Shown one piece after another: positions 1 to 8,877 of a stretch of 46,398 nt of DNA. Within the stretch, counting starts at the first letter, position 1. The number at the start of each line of letters is the position of its first letter. The stretch spans positions 1 to 46,398 of the forward strand of contig NZ_JAOALK010000001.1 of NCBI RefSeq assembly GCF_025154055.1, written 5' to 3'. The DNA comes from Aquibacillus koreensis. GTDB lineage: Bacteria > Bacillota > Bacilli > Bacillales > Amphibacillaceae. The notes beneath the pieces are model-generated. The model did no database searches and was not told the DNA's origin. It saw nothing but the letters and a program-made list of their open reading frames with translations. The translations under genes and the position numbers were made by a program.

Positions 1-102
1 GGACAGCGAAGACGTTGAGACCCCACAGGGAGCGTTCTTTGTGACCGAGGAGGCTCAGCGCGAGCCCACGGAAAGCGAAGTGTATTTCCGGAACGGTAAA
101 GC
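1..102 (+). repeat. Interspersed Bacillaceae-type palindromic repeat, truncated by window edge
   Basis: GC-richer, non-coding stretch with the pattern seen in many Bacillaceae intergenic repeats: a GAGGCTCAGCGCGAGCCC palindrome, then CGGAAAGCGAAGTGTATTTCCG. Two related copies lie at 8374-8485 and 8662-8838. The left end is outside the window. Family assignment rests on remembered similarity and on the shared block order, not on an alignment. Confidence 0.6.
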
Positions 103-198
103 AATTATATCATTTCTACTTGCGTCGCACTTTCTATCAAAGTGTCATTAAAAAGCAGGCTTGATGACTAAATATATTATCTACAAGCGCACTCTTCG

Positions 199-228
199 TG
201 TCACGATTATCTATTTTTGTGTTACAAT
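199..228 (+). promoter_or_regulatory. Candidate nikA promoter (extended -10)
   Basis: TGTTACAAT at 220-228 is an extended -10 element (TG, one base, TACAAT). The hexamer about 17-18 bp upstream (TGTCAC) is a weak -35, as is common with an extended -10. It lies about 65 bp before the nikA start. No TnrA box or clear metal-regulator operator was seen here. Confidence 0.35.
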
Positions 229-293
229 AAGAAAATATTAATCGCCTAAATATTCTTTTTATTTAAAAAAATGGCGTGTTAGGAGATTCGATC

Positions 294-1886
294 ATGAAGA
301 AACTTACATTTATTTGCTTTATTGCTTTCTTGTTCATAATCGTTTCCGGATGTACACAAGCAAATGTACATAAAGAAACACAAGCTCAAGGGGAAAATAA
401 AGATCTAATCCTCGCAGTAGGTTCCGAACCAGATACAGGCTTTGATCCAACAAAAGGCTGGGGTAGATATGGCTCCCCTCTTTTTCAAAGCACCCTTCTC
501 AAACGAGATAATGACCTAAACATAGTCAATGATTTGGCCACTGCATACAACATCAGTAAAGATGGTTTAACTTGGACAGTTGATATGCGTGACGATGTGG
601 TCTTTTCTGATGGAGAACCACTGACGTCAGAAGATGTAAAGTACACATTTGAAACAGCAAAGAATGCTGGCTCTGTATTGGATTTGAACATAGTAAACAA
701 AATAGAAACCGAAGACGATTTTACTGTGACGTTCACACTAGATGAGCCTCGTTCTACCTTTATCCATACACTAGTTACGACAGGTATTGTACCAAAACAT
801 GCGCATGATGATACATATGCCGAGAATCCAATTGGTTCTGGTCCCTTTCAGTTTGTACAGTGGGACAAGGGGCAACAGTTAATTGTAGAAAAAAACGAAA
901 ATTATTACGATCAAAAGCCGTATTTTGAAAAGATCACGTTTTTGTTTTTAGGAGAAGATGCCGCTTTTGCTGCAGCTAAAGCCGGTGACGTTGATATGGC
1001 ATATATCCCTGCTGCGTTTAGTAATCAAACGGTTGCAGGTATGCGTCTTGAGTCTGTGCAAACGGTAGACAATCGTGGCTTGCAATTCCCTTATGTGAAA
1101 TCGGGTCAGAAAACAGACGAAGGATACCCGATTGGTAATGATGTAACGGCCGATCCTGCAATCAGAAAAGCAATTAATGTCGCAGTTAATCGAGCGTTAC
1201 TCGTTGATGGTGTTTTAGAGGGCTATGGAACTCCTGCCTACACATCTGTAGATGGATTACCATGGTGGAATCCTGAAACAGTTTTAGAAGATGGTGATAT
1301 GGAAGCTGCTAGTAAAATACTAGAAGATGCAGGTTGGGAAAAAGGTAACGACGGAATCTATCAATTGGATGGATTAAAAGCGGAATTCACACTTCTTTAT
1401 CCTGCAAGTGATGTTACTAGACAATCGCTTGCCATTGCTTTAGCAGATATGATCAAGCCTCTTGGTATCTCTATTCAAGTCGAGGGAAAAAGCTGGGATG
1501 AAATTGAAAAAATGATGTACGCTGAAGCTGTTTTATTCGGTTGGGGAAGTCACGATCCTTTAGAGATGTACAACCTTTATAGTAGTAAAAACGCTGGAAT
1601 AGATTATTATAATACTGGTTTTTACCAAAACGAACAGGTTGATGCGTACATGGATGAGGCTCTAGCTGCAACGGATGAAAATGAGGCAAATACGTACTGG
1701 CAAAAAGCGCAATGGGATGGGAACACTGGTCTAAGTGCACAAGGGGATGCACCTTGGGTATGGTTAGTGAATATTGATCATTTATATCTAGTCGATGAGC
1801 AGTTAGACATCGGGAATCAACGTATTCACCCACATGGACACGGTTGGCCTGTTACTGATAATTTAGTCGAATGGAAGTGGAAATAA
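294..1886 (+). CDS. nikA: Nickel ABC transporter substrate-binding lipoprotein NikA
   Basis: Family 5 (peptide/nickel) extracellular solute-binding lipoprotein of 530 residues, which captures nickel (probably as a chelate) outside the membrane and hands it to NikBC. The N-terminus is a lipoprotein signal: MKK, a hydrophobic stretch, then lipobox VSGC with the lipidated Cys near residue 20. The SBP_bac_5 body carries the usual 'SEDVKYTFE' segment. The C-terminus has a histidine cluster, HPHGHGWP, of the sort seen in nickel-binding members. The ATG at 294 is preferred over an in-frame GTG at 276 because AGGAG at 281-285 is spaced correctly for the ATG. It is first of nikABCDE and faces the urease cluster, so nickel supply to urease is the likely job. 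A metallophore or peptide ligand cannot be excluded from sequence alone. Confidence 0.88.
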   Translation: MKKLTFICFIAFLFIIVSGCTQANVHKETQAQGENKDLILAVGSEPDTGFDPTKGWGRYGSPLFQSTLLKRDNDLNIVNDLATAYNISKDGLTWTVDMRDDVVFSDGEPLTSEDVKYTFETAKNAGSVLDLNIVNKIETEDDFTVTFTLDEPRSTFIHTLVTTGIVPKHAHDDTYAENPIGSGPFQFVQWDKGQQLIVEKNENYYDQKPYFEKITFLFLGEDAAFAAAKAGDVDMAYIPAAFSNQTVAGMRLESVQTVDNRGLQFPYVKSGQKTDEGYPIGNDVTADPAIRKAINVAVNRALLVDGVLEGYGTPAYTSVDGLPWWNPETVLEDGDMEAASKILEDAGWEKGNDGIYQLDGLKAEFTLLYPASDVTRQSLAIALADMIKPLGISIQVEGKSWDEIEKMMYAEAVLFGWGSHDPLEMYNLYSSKNAGIDYYNTGFYQNEQVDAYMDEALAATDENEANTYWQKAQWDGNTGLSAQGDAPWVWLVNIDHLYLVDEQLDIGNQRIHPHGHGWPVTDNLVEWKWK

Positions 1887-1890
1887 AGCA

Positions 1891-2901
1891 ATGAGTTGGC
1901 AATTCACTTGGAATCTAGCAACCTATCTTTTTTGGAAATCTATCAAAATTGCTTCTCTGTTAGTTTCCATTTCATTCATCTCTTTCTTATTGGTTAAAAA
2001 TTCTCCGATTGACCCGATTCAGGCGTATGTCGGAGCAGATATGCTGCATGTTAGTGCAGAACAACGCGAAAAAATCGAGGAATATTGGGGACTTAATGAA
2101 CCAGTAATACAACAGTTCTTTAGTTGGGGTTCCGCTGTTTTATCAGGGGATTTAGGAACATCAATGATCTATCGACTACCTGTGTCAGAAGTGATCGGTG
2201 AGCGGTTTTACAATTCGCTCGCTTTGATGATTACAGCTTGGCTTTTATCAGGAATTATCGGCTTTTCTATGGGTGTGATTGCGGCAATGAAGCGTGATAC
2301 ATGGATGGATCGGGTGATAAAGGGCTTTTGTTATACACTCGCTTCCACTCCTACCTTTTGGATGGGGCTTCTTCTTTTAATTGTTTTTGCTGTCTGGCTA
2401 AATTGGTTCCCTATCGGTATGGGTGTACCTTCAGGAGTTCTTGCAGAAGATGTAACAATGATGGATCGAATCAAACACCTTATCCTTCCAGCTCTCACCC
2501 TTAGTATTATCGGGGTAGCCAATGTAGCGTTGCATACGCGGCAAAAGTTAATAGAAGTGTTGTCTAGTGATTATATTGTTTTTGCAAGAGCTCGAGGAGA
2601 AAAAGGCTTTACGTTATTTTGGAGGCATGGCTTACGGAATATCGTATTACCGGCGATTACTTTGCAGTTCGCTGCTTTTAGTGAATTGTTTGGCGGAGCT
2701 GTATTAGCAGAACAAGTTTTTTCTTATCCAGGATTAGGACAAGCAACAGTAGAAGCAGGTCTTAGAGGAGATGTTCCTTTGTTATTAGGATTAGTCCTTT
2801 TTAGTACCATTTTTGTCTTTGTTGGAAATCTCATCGCTGATTTAATCTATCGAGTTGTTGATCCTAGGACAAGGGAGGGACAATCTTATGCAGCTAAGTA
2901 A
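1891..2901 (+). CDS. nikB: Nickel ABC transporter permease NikB
   Basis: Inner-membrane permease of 336 residues in the OppB/NikB/DppB family. It has an N-terminal membrane anchor (about residues 17-37), an extracytoplasmic segment, then the binding-protein-dependent transport domain with several transmembrane helices. The EAA-like cytoplasmic loop that contacts the ATPases is visible at 'DYIVFARARGEKGF'. It starts 4 bp after nikA stops and its 3' end overlaps nikC by 14 bp, so the permease pair is probably translationally coupled. Assigned to nickel rather than peptide by its place in a five-gene nik set beside urease. Confidence 0.88.
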   Translation: MSWQFTWNLATYLFWKSIKIASLLVSISFISFLLVKNSPIDPIQAYVGADMLHVSAEQREKIEEYWGLNEPVIQQFFSWGSAVLSGDLGTSMIYRLPVSEVIGERFYNSLALMITAWLLSGIIGFSMGVIAAMKRDTWMDRVIKGFCYTLASTPTFWMGLLLLIVFAVWLNWFPIGMGVPSGVLAEDVTMMDRIKHLILPALTLSIIGVANVALHTRQKLIEVLSSDYIVFARARGEKGFTLFWRHGLRNIVLPAITLQFAAFSELFGGAVLAEQVFSYPGLGQATVEAGLRGDVPLLLGLVLFSTIFVFVGNLIADLIYRVVDPRTREGQSYAAK

Positions 2902-3739
2902 CTTGCGCGTGTTTAAGCAAAAGTTAAATAAACGACAGCGTACGCTCCTAGTTAGTATCCTCTTTTCTTTAATTTTATGTTCGGTTGTTTTAACAGGGTT
3001 TCTATTAAATGAAGATCGTATAGCTACGAATCTGGAAGTTCGGAATGCCTCGCCGTCCCTGGATCATTTATTCGGTACGGATTGGCTTGGAAGAGATATG
3101 TTTTCTCGAACAATCATGGGACTTTCATTAAGTATTGGAGTAGGACTAATTGGGGCAATTGGTAGTGCCTGTATTTCTATTATTCTCGGGGTAGTTGCAG
3201 CAACGATGGGAAAAGTTGCAGATAGTATCGTTACATGGTTAATTGATTTGTTTCTCAGTGTACCGCATCTCGTTTCCTTAATTCTAATTGCCTTTACCTT
3301 TGGTGGTGGATTCAAAGGTATTGTTCTTGGTATCGCGCTCACTCACTGGCCGAGTCTTGCCCGCGTGATCCGTTCTGAAGTGATGCAAGTGAGATCGTTA
3401 GAGTTTGTTCAAGTTTCAAAAAAAATGGGGAAATCACGATGGTGGATTGCGAAAGAGCATATTATGCCACACATCATTCCACAAATATTGGTTGGCATAC
3501 TACTCATGTTTCCACACGCGATCTTACATGAAGCGGCAGTTACTTTCTTAGGTCTCGGCTTATCGCCGCACGAACCAGCAATCGGTATCATTTTGTCAGA
3601 ATCGATGCGTTATTTATCTGTTGGAATGTGGTGGCTCGCATTTTTCCCAGGCATTTGTTTACTGATTATTGTTCGTATGTTTGACAAGGTTGGGGATCAT
3701 CTGCGTATGTTAATCGATCCGCATAATGCCCATCGATAA
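2888..3739 (+). CDS. nikC: Nickel ABC transporter permease NikC
   Basis: Second permease (283 residues), OppC/NikC family, partner of NikB. The N-terminal helix (about residues 17-38) is followed by the OppC-type 'HLFGTDWLGRDMFSR' motif and a transport domain with the coupling loop 'SLEFVQVSKKMGKSRWW'. The ATG at 2888 is chosen over an upstream in-frame alternative at 2855 because AAGGGAGGGA at 2871-2880 sits seven bases before it. It overlaps nikB by 14 bp. About 34 bp separate it from nikD, which has its own strong ribosome binding site. Confidence 0.88.
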   Translation: MQLSNLRVFKQKLNKRQRTLLVSILFSLILCSVVLTGFLLNEDRIATNLEVRNASPSLDHLFGTDWLGRDMFSRTIMGLSLSIGVGLIGAIGSACISIILGVVAATMGKVADSIVTWLIDLFLSVPHLVSLILIAFTFGGGFKGIVLGIALTHWPSLARVIRSEVMQVRSLEFVQVSKKMGKSRWWIAKEHIMPHIIPQILVGILLMFPHAILHEAAVTFLGLGLSPHEPAIGIILSESMRYLSVGMWWLAFFPGICLLIIVRMFDKVGDHLRMLIDPHNAHR

Positions 3740-3773
3740 ATACTTGTTATTTCGTTATAAAAGGAGTTAACCC

Positions 3774-4559
3774 ATGTCAATTCTTAAAGTGGACAACTTA
3801 TCTGTTTCATTTAAGCAATATACAAGTGGTCTTCGCCAAACCACACAAAAGGTAATATCCAATCTAAGTATCGAGCTTGTTTCTGGTGAAATTTTGGCGA
3901 TCGTTGGAGCAAGTGGTTCAGGAAAAAGTTTACTTGCACATGCAATATTAGGTATTCTTCCTGTTAACGCAACAACTAGTGGGGATATTTCATTTGACGG
4001 TGAAGTTTTAACACCCAAAAGACAAGAGCAACTTAGAGGGAAAGAAATTGCTCTTGTTCCACAGTCCGTGAACTATCTTGATCCTTTAATGCGTGTGGGG
4101 GCACAAGTGCGTACGTCAGTTAGAAAAGAAAATCCGAAAGAGGCACAGAAAAAAGTATTCAAGCGATACCACTTAAATCAAGAGGTAGAAAAAATGTATC
4201 CTTTTCAACTATCTGGAGGAATGGCGAGACGAGTTCTCGTCTCTACTGCCATGGTAAGTGGTGCCCGTGTCATTATTGCGGACGAACCAACACCAGGTCT
4301 TGATTCGGTTGTTATAGAAGAGGCATTAAATAATTTAAGAGAATTTGCTGACCAAGGCTGTGCTGTTATGCTTATCAGTCATGATATTGAATCTGCCTTA
4401 AAGATTGCAGATAAAGTAGCAGTATTTTATGAAGGTACTGTGCTAGAAATCGCTGAAGCTGACAAATTTGAAGGGAATGGCGATCGATTGCAACATCCTT
4501 ACAGTAAAGCATTATGGAGAGCACTTCCTCAGAATGATTTTCGTACGAATATCGATTAG
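3774..4559 (+). CDS. nikD: Nickel ABC transporter ATP-binding protein NikD
   Basis: Cytoplasmic ATPase of 261 residues that powers NikBC together with NikE. Visible motifs: Walker A GASGSGKS (about residue 45), Q-loop 'VPQSVNYLDP', ABC signature LSGGMARRV, Walker B VIIADEPT and the switch histidine in 'LISHDIE'. The signature has M where LSGGQ/E is usual, a common variation in NikD. AAGGAG at about 3761 precedes the ATG. The C-terminus lacks a long oligopeptide-binding Oligo_HPY tail, which fits a nickel rather than peptide system. A 372-bp repeat-filled gap separates it from nikE. Confidence 0.87.
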   Translation: MSILKVDNLSVSFKQYTSGLRQTTQKVISNLSIELVSGEILAIVGASGSGKSLLAHAILGILPVNATTSGDISFDGEVLTPKRQEQLRGKEIALVPQSVNYLDPLMRVGAQVRTSVRKENPKEAQKKVFKRYHLNQEVEKMYPFQLSGGMARRVLVSTAMVSGARVIIADEPTPGLDSVVIEEALNNLREFADQGCAVMLISHDIESALKIADKVAVFYEGTVLEIAEADKFEGNGDRLQHPYSKALWRALPQNDFRTNID

Positions 4560-4931
4560 TAATTTCCTTCGTAAGCGTGTAAAAATCGTTAATTCATTCA
4601 GAAGTCGGACTTGGTCGAGTGCCCAGTAACAGCTACAGCTGGGTTATCACAATCTTAATCCATGAATGACAGAACAACACGATCATTAAACGGACATTTT
4701 TTCCGCTATCTAAGTATTTTTTTATTCATTTAGCCAGTTGGCGGACATTTTTTCCGTTATTTCATAGAAAACGCAAAAAAATTCCTTCAAAGTGAAGAAA
4801 TAGCGGAAAAAATGTCCGAGAGTAGCTTCAAAAATGAGAAATTTAGTCTAAATAAAGGAATAAATGTCCGTTAGCTAACTGGCCATTTTTACTAATTCCA
4901 TAAACAGTCAAGTCAAAAGTGAGGTGCATAC
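4560..4931. repeat. Intergenic repeat cluster splitting nikD and nikE (GGACATT...TTCCG family)
   Basis: Non-coding gap. Two direct copies of CGGACATTTTTTCCG (4691-4709 and 4742-4763) are followed by two inverted copies (4797-4818, AGCGGAAAAAATGTCCG; 4854-4870, GGAATAAATGTCCG). Outside them AGCCAGTT (4732-4739) pairs with AACTGGCC (about 4876-4883), so the whole set can fold as nested hairpins. Each unit is itself a small dyad (CGGA...TCCG). A related set lies at 16427-16553. No ORF was seen. A promoter for nikE inside cannot be excluded. Confidence 0.75.
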
Positions 4932-5558
4932 ATGCAACTTGAAGCAAATCATGTTAGTTTTCGATACGGAACACAACAATGGTTATTTCGTCAGGCTAAT
5001 TTCACCATACATGCTGGAGAAATTCTTGGTTTAGTTGGGCCGAGTGGAGTTGGTAAAACAACATTTGGTCGCACTTTAGCAGGATACGAAACACCTTACG
5101 AAGGGACCATTACTCTTGATGGTGTCCCCGTTTCCACACAAGGGTATCAACCAATTCAATTAGTAATGCAGCACCCTGAAAAAGCTGTAAATCCGAAATG
5201 GAAAATGAGAAAGACGTTGAATGAAGGTTGGGAACCGGATGAGGCTTTGTTAGCAAAATTAGGGATTGACCAAAAATGGCTTAATCGATGGCCAAACGAA
5301 TTATCTGGTGGAGAATTACAACGCTTTTGTGTGGCCAGAGCTTTGGGTCCGGATACTCGCTTCTTAATCGCTGACGAAATGACAACGATGCTCGATGCCA
5401 TTACACAAGCACAAATTTGGCATGCCGTTCTTGAGATTGCAAAGGAACGTAATATGGGAGTCCTTGTGATCAGTCATGACCAACATTTGATCCATCGGCT
5501 TTGTACAAGGATTATTGACTTTAATGAATTGCTCGACCATGGAATGGTTAGAACGTAG
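4932..5558 (+). CDS. nikE: Nickel ABC transporter ATP-binding protein NikE
   Basis: Second, short ATPase (208 residues) of the importer. Walker A GPSGVGKT, Q-loop 'LVMQHPEKAVNP', signature LSGGELQR, Walker B LIADEMTT and switch His in 'VISHDQH' are all present. The D-loop region has M instead of P after ADE (ADEMT), a change also found in other short NikE-like proteins. GAGGTGCATAC before the ATG gives the ribosome binding site. Its separation from nikD by repeats could lower or uncouple its expression. A bidirectional terminator follows. Confidence 0.85.
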   Translation: MQLEANHVSFRYGTQQWLFRQANFTIHAGEILGLVGPSGVGKTTFGRTLAGYETPYEGTITLDGVPVSTQGYQPIQLVMQHPEKAVNPKWKMRKTLNEGWEPDEALLAKLGIDQKWLNRWPNELSGGELQRFCVARALGPDTRFLIADEMTTMLDAITQAQIWHAVLEIAKERNMGVLVISHDQHLIHRLCTRIIDFNELLDHGMVRT

Positions 5559-5581
5559 TAGAAAAAACCACTAGAAATATG

Positions 5582-5629
5582 AAACTGCACCCCATTTGTT
5601 TAACACAAAACAATTAGGGTGCAGTTTTT
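5582..5629. terminator. Bidirectional rho-independent terminator between nikE and ureD
   Basis: AAACTGCACCC (5582-5592) pairs with GGGTGCAGTTT (5617-5627), flanked by a T-run on the plus strand. It separates the convergent nik and urt-ure operons. Confidence 0.85.
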
Positions 5630-5655
5630 CTATGTTTGATTTGACTATCAGCCTA

Positions 5656-6456
5656 TTAGTTCTCTTTTACAATACCATTAAAATAGTTTGTAATAGTATC
5701 CATTTCCTTCTTTAATAACGGCAAACTATTCGATAACCAACGTATTAATATGCCGTTAGACTCTAATGTTGTCATCCCTGATTTATGATTGTCCTGTTGG
5801 ACGAGCATAGAATCCATATGAACGTCCGATAGATTAACCTTAGGCGAAAAGCACCAAAAGTTTCCGATATAATTATAGTTTTCTAAAGCACCTAACTTTT
5901 TCAATTCTTGTTTCTTAGGATGAAGATGTAGCGCATCGTAAACAACACATTGATCGTCTATCCAAATATCTACATGTGTGTTGCATTCCTGAAAAGCAAA
6001 AGCTTCTCCTCGTTTATCTCGACCTGGATATAAAATTTCGCTCCATAACAACGAAGAACTAGGTGTCATTTGAATCGATGTCTTACTATCGAATCTAGCA
6101 TCTAGAAAAGGAATAACCTCTTCACGATTCCATTCTAATTTCGCATCGTCTTCCAATTTAACCGTTACTTGTTGGGTGCTTGGAGCATCGTTAAATGCAG
6201 GGTACACTTTTGTTGCTGATTGCGGTCGTAACGTAACACTTGACCCTTGCCCGACATGGATGCGAAATTCATTTCGATCTCCAGCTACTAGTCCACCGGA
6301 AGATTCCATTAAATATACCGTTACATCTCCAGTGCCTTCTGGATATAATTCTCTACTTGCTTTTAAAGGTGGCTGTTGGTACACGTCGACCATTCTAGTT
6401 TTTCCACGTAACAATTGAAAGGTTAAATCTAATTTGCCATAGCTCTTTGGAGCCAT
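5656..6456 (-). CDS. ureD: Urease accessory protein UreD (UreH)
   Basis: Scaffold chaperone of 266 residues that binds apo-urease and, with UreF and UreG, forms the complex through which nickel and CO2 reach the active site. Family hallmarks are the early 'GKLDLTF' strand, the 'LMESSGGLVAGDRNEF' block (GG(L/I)xxGD motif) and the 'LRPQSATKVYPA' strand. The ATG at 6456 is chosen over an in-frame ATG at 6486 because AAGGAAAGG lies just upstream and the start then falls 10 bp after the ureG stop. Last gene of ureEFGD. Confidence 0.9.
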   Translation of the reverse strand: MAPKSYGKLDLTFQLLRGKTRMVDVYQQPPLKASRELYPEGTGDVTVYLMESSGGLVAGDRNEFRIHVGQGSSVTLRPQSATKVYPAFNDAPSTQQVTVKLEDDAKLEWNREEVIPFLDARFDSKTSIQMTPSSSLLWSEILYPGRDKRGEAFAFQECNTHVDIWIDDQCVVYDALHLHPKKQELKKLGALENYNYIGNFWCFSPKVNLSDVHMDSMLVQQDNHKSGMTTLESNGILIRWLSNSLPLLKKEMDTITNYFNGIVKEN

Positions 6457-6466
6457 AGCCCTTTCC

Positions 6467-7105
6467 TTATTCGCTAACGGTAGCATGCGCGTCCTCTTCT
6501 GTTCCCTCTAGTAACATGTAGTGTTTGATCCAATCAATCACTTGGTCGATTCCAACACCTTTTTTCACATTGGTAAAAATAAATGGACGTTCCTTTCTAG
6601 CATTTTTTGCATCAATTTGCATCTTATCTAAATCTACTTCAACGTAAGGAGCTAAGTCGATTTTGTTCACTAAAAGTAGGTCTGAACGCGTTACACCAGG
6701 TCCACCTTTACGCGGAATATCTCCACCTTCCGCAACATCAATCACATAAATATAGCCATCTACTAACTCTGGACTAAATGTTGCAGATAGATTATCTCCT
6801 CCACTCTCTAGCAAAATGATGTCTAAATCATCGAAACGACGCTTCAATTCATCAATCGCCTCGAAGTTCATCGATGCATCCTCACGAATAGCGGTATGTG
6901 GACACCCACCTGTTTCCACACCGATAATTCGATCTTCTGGCAAAATCCCTTTTCTAATTAAAAATTCCGCATCCTCTTTTGTATAAATATCATTGGTAAT
7001 TACCCCAATGCTATAGTCTCCATGCATTTCCATCGTTAATCGTTCCACTAAGGATGTTTTTCCAGAACCTACTGGACCTCCGACACCTACTATAACTGGT
7101 TTCAT
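6467..7105 (-). CDS. ureG: Urease accessory GTPase UreG
   Basis: SIMIBI-class GTPase of 212 residues that delivers nickel to urease on GTP hydrolysis. P-loop GPVGSGKT (about residues 10-17), the metal-binding CPH motif in '[15 protein letters not shown]', the G3-like '[17 protein letters not shown]' segment and the guanine-specificity motif NKID are all visible. There is no N-terminal His-rich extension, as usual in Bacillota. It sits between ureF and ureD with a short gap on each side. Confidence 0.95.
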   Translation of the reverse strand: MKPVIVGVGGPVGSGKTSLVERLTMEMHGDYSIGVITNDIYTKEDAEFLIRKGILPEDRIIGVETGGCPHTAIREDASMNFEAIDELKRRFDDLDIILLESGGDNLSATFSPELVDGYIYVIDVAEGGDIPRKGGPGVTRSDLLLVNKIDLAPYVEVDLDKMQIDAKNARKERPFIFTNVKKGVGIDQVIDWIKHYMLLEGTEEDAHATVSE

Positions 7106-7132
7106 ACTCCATTCCCCTCTCCATACTTTTCG

Positions 7133-7867
7133 TTATGAAATAAATAATCTTGATTGCAAGTACTTGTGTTGCATTGAAGCAAGTTCAAGACCCACCGCAT
7201 GATTGGAAACATCTTCTAAACTTCTTTCCATCACAAGCTTTGTCGCTTTATGAATTTCTGGTATTAACTGATGAATCACTTGAATCCCTGCTTTTTGCCC
7301 TAAAGGGATAGCTCGAACCGCATTGTGCACTAATCCTACCGTGGATGAATACATAAAAGTGAGTAGAGCTGTAAACAAGTCAAATTCCATTTCGACCGTA
7401 TATAAGCTATAAGCAATTGGAAAATGTCCCTTGATTCTTTTTTCATCGACAAATTGCTTCCACTTTTTTAAATGCTCATTTGGAAATACTGGTAAAATAG
7501 CCTGCAAGAACTGCTTCCCCATCATCCGACTAGCATCTCGTGTTTCTACTGCATTTTTACTAGCATCACAAATGCTTTCTAATCGAATTAATGCATCCCA
7601 GCCTTCTGCTTTCATTTGCTCGTAGGCTTCTTTGACAAAAATCCCATCTGTGTACGCTAGATTTTCTAATACATACATTTTCAAGAACTCAAACAAATCC
7701 TCTTTTGTTCGTATTTCATCGGATTGAATATATGTTTCCATTCCAAATGAATGCGTATAAGATCCAATCGGAAATGCTGAGTCGTGAATATGCATTAAGT
7801 ACAAAAGATTAGTGCTTATGTCCTCTATATTTGAAAGGCTGCTTAAATCTGCGCTCTGTTTGTTCAT
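7133..7867 (-). CDS. ureF: Urease accessory protein UreF
   Basis: All-helical chaperone of 244 residues that bridges UreD-urease and UreG. The diagnostic N-terminal motif 'DSAFPIGSYTHSFGMETYI' is present at about residue 30, and the C-terminal 'VRAIPLGQKAGIQ' segment is typical. The frame stays open upstream to 7930, but the ATG at 7867 gives a family-like N-terminus. Even with this start the gene overlaps ureE by 59 bp in another frame, a sign of tight coupling. The ribosome binding site is weak (GTGGGTG), consistent with coupled translation. Start position is the main uncertainty. Confidence 0.9.
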   Translation of the reverse strand: MNKQSADLSSLSNIEDISTNLLYLMHIHDSAFPIGSYTHSFGMETYIQSDEIRTKEDLFEFLKMYVLENLAYTDGIFVKEAYEQMKAEGWDALIRLESICDASKNAVETRDASRMMGKQFLQAILPVFPNEHLKKWKQFVDEKRIKGHFPIAYSLYTVEMEFDLFTALLTFMYSSTVGLVHNAVRAIPLGQKAGIQVIHQLIPEIHKATKLVMERSLEDVSNHAVGLELASMQHKYLQSRLFIS

Positions 7868-8252
7868 AGTCAACACCCACTTCTTCAAATAGACGTTCCA
7901 ATGTTTCATCAAATCGAACGACAATTTCATTCTCAGAAATCAGGCATGGCGTATGGCGATTACCTAACTCAAATGCCATTTTGCCCATTTGTACAATCGA
8001 ATTCGGATAGACCACATAAACCTTTTCCTTTTTCGTCCGAATAACGACTTGTAATTTATCATCTTGATACAATATATCGCCAACCTTTAACGGTTGTTTG
8101 TCATCTAAGGCGATCGCAACATCTGTACCTTTATCCGTTTTTTTACGTAAAATTCGCTTGTTTAATTCTTCCCAATCTAACTCAATCCACTCACGATTTT
8201 GATGCTCTTGCTCCCCTGTTTCTACATTTCCGATAACGGCTTTTGTTAACAT
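7809..8252 (-). CDS. ureE: Urease nickel chaperone UreE
   Basis: Nickel-binding homodimeric metallochaperone of 147 residues, the same length I recall for Sporosarcina pasteurii UreE. His100 ('GNRHTP') is the interfacial metal ligand, and the tail ends RGHKH, placing His145 and His147 at the flexible second site. There is no long poly-His tail. GGAGGTATCAAT precedes the ATG. It is first of the ureEFGD block and is separated from ureC by 625 bp filled with two repeats, so it may depend on read-through or on its own promoter; no convincing promoter was found. Confidence 0.93.
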   Translation of the reverse strand: MLTKAVIGNVETGEQEHQNREWIELDWEELNKRILRKKTDKGTDVAIALDDKQPLKVGDILYQDDKLQVVIRTKKEKVYVVYPNSIVQMGKMAFELGNRHTPCLISENEIVVRFDETLERLFEEVGVDYEQTERRFKQPFKYRGHKH

Positions 8253-8373
8253 ATTGATACCTCCAACTTTAAAATGTTTTAAATAGGCTGTTTTCTATAA
8301 GTTAATTACTTATTTATGACGGAATATATATAAACTCCGATGTAACTAGGATTGGGTGGTAGGACACCGCTAC

Positions 8374-8485
8374 GGAAGAATGCTTCGCATTCCACGGGCA
8401 CGGCCTCAGCTAACTCAGTAGCAAAAAGCGCTACTGAGTGGATCTTCGGCTCGTGCTGTTCCCGTAGGAGTCTCTGCATTCTTCC
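8374..8485 (-). repeat. Interspersed palindromic repeat, copy A
   Basis: Terminal inverted repeats GGAAGAATGC (8374-8383) and GCATTCTTCC (8476-8485). The inner part contains CTCAGTAGC...GCTACTGAG and the blocks CAGCACGAGCCGAAGATCC and GAGTTAGCTGAGGCCGTGCC when read on the minus strand. It is an inverted relative of the copy at 8662-8838. Confidence 0.7.
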
Positions 8486-8661
8486 TACGCTATTTTAAGC
8501 ATCCTAATTAATGAATAGTTTAAGACTCAATATTGTAAAAAGTTATTTTTCTTAAAATCAACTGTTAATGATTTCCATGCAAATAAACAATCGTTAATAT
8601 CAATTTTCTGATTTAATTTTAAATCTAAATAGCGACTTATCTAGAAGTAGATACTAGCGGA

Positions 8662-8838
8662 TCAAGTGAAATTGGCGACACTCCTGCAGGAACAGCACGG
8701 GCTGAAGATCCACTTAGAAGCGCACTTTGCTTCTGAGTTAGCTGAAGCCGTGCCTGCAAGAGGAATCTGAACTTAGAAAAATCCGGGTTCTGGGATTTTT
8801 CGTGATTCCTCCTCGGAAAGGGAGCCAATTTCACTTGA
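8662..8838 (+). repeat. MITE-like palindromic repeat, copy B, with perfect 15-bp terminal inverted repeats
   Basis: TCAAGTGAAATTGGC (8662-8676) is exactly complementary to GCCAATTTCACTTGA (8824-8838), bounding 177 bp. The interior has CTCCTGCAGGAACAGCAC, GAAGATCCACTTAGAAGC, GCTTCTGAGTTAGCTGAAGC and a second hairpin AAAAATCC...GGATTTTT. Non-coding; a 92-codon open frame across it has no start context or family resemblance. Confidence 0.75.
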
Positions 8839-8877
8839 GGAGCGGGTGTGTTAATTACGCCGCTTTTTATATAAAAC

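Larger units (their letters stand above)
8253..8877. other. 625-bp non-coding gap interrupting the urease operon
   Basis: Holds two oppositely oriented copies of the same interspersed repeat (8374-8485 and 8662-8838), an AT-rich segment of about 175 bp between them and an AT-rich stretch before ureE. No ORF of its own is supported. The transcript would be highly structured because the two copies can pair with each other as well as internally. Confidence 0.8.

Noticed and set aside
1471-1833. 120-codon minus-strand frame inside nikA
   Set aside because: Shadow of nikA; no start context or family features. Other long antisense frames in ureC, glg and amidase genes were dropped for the same reason.
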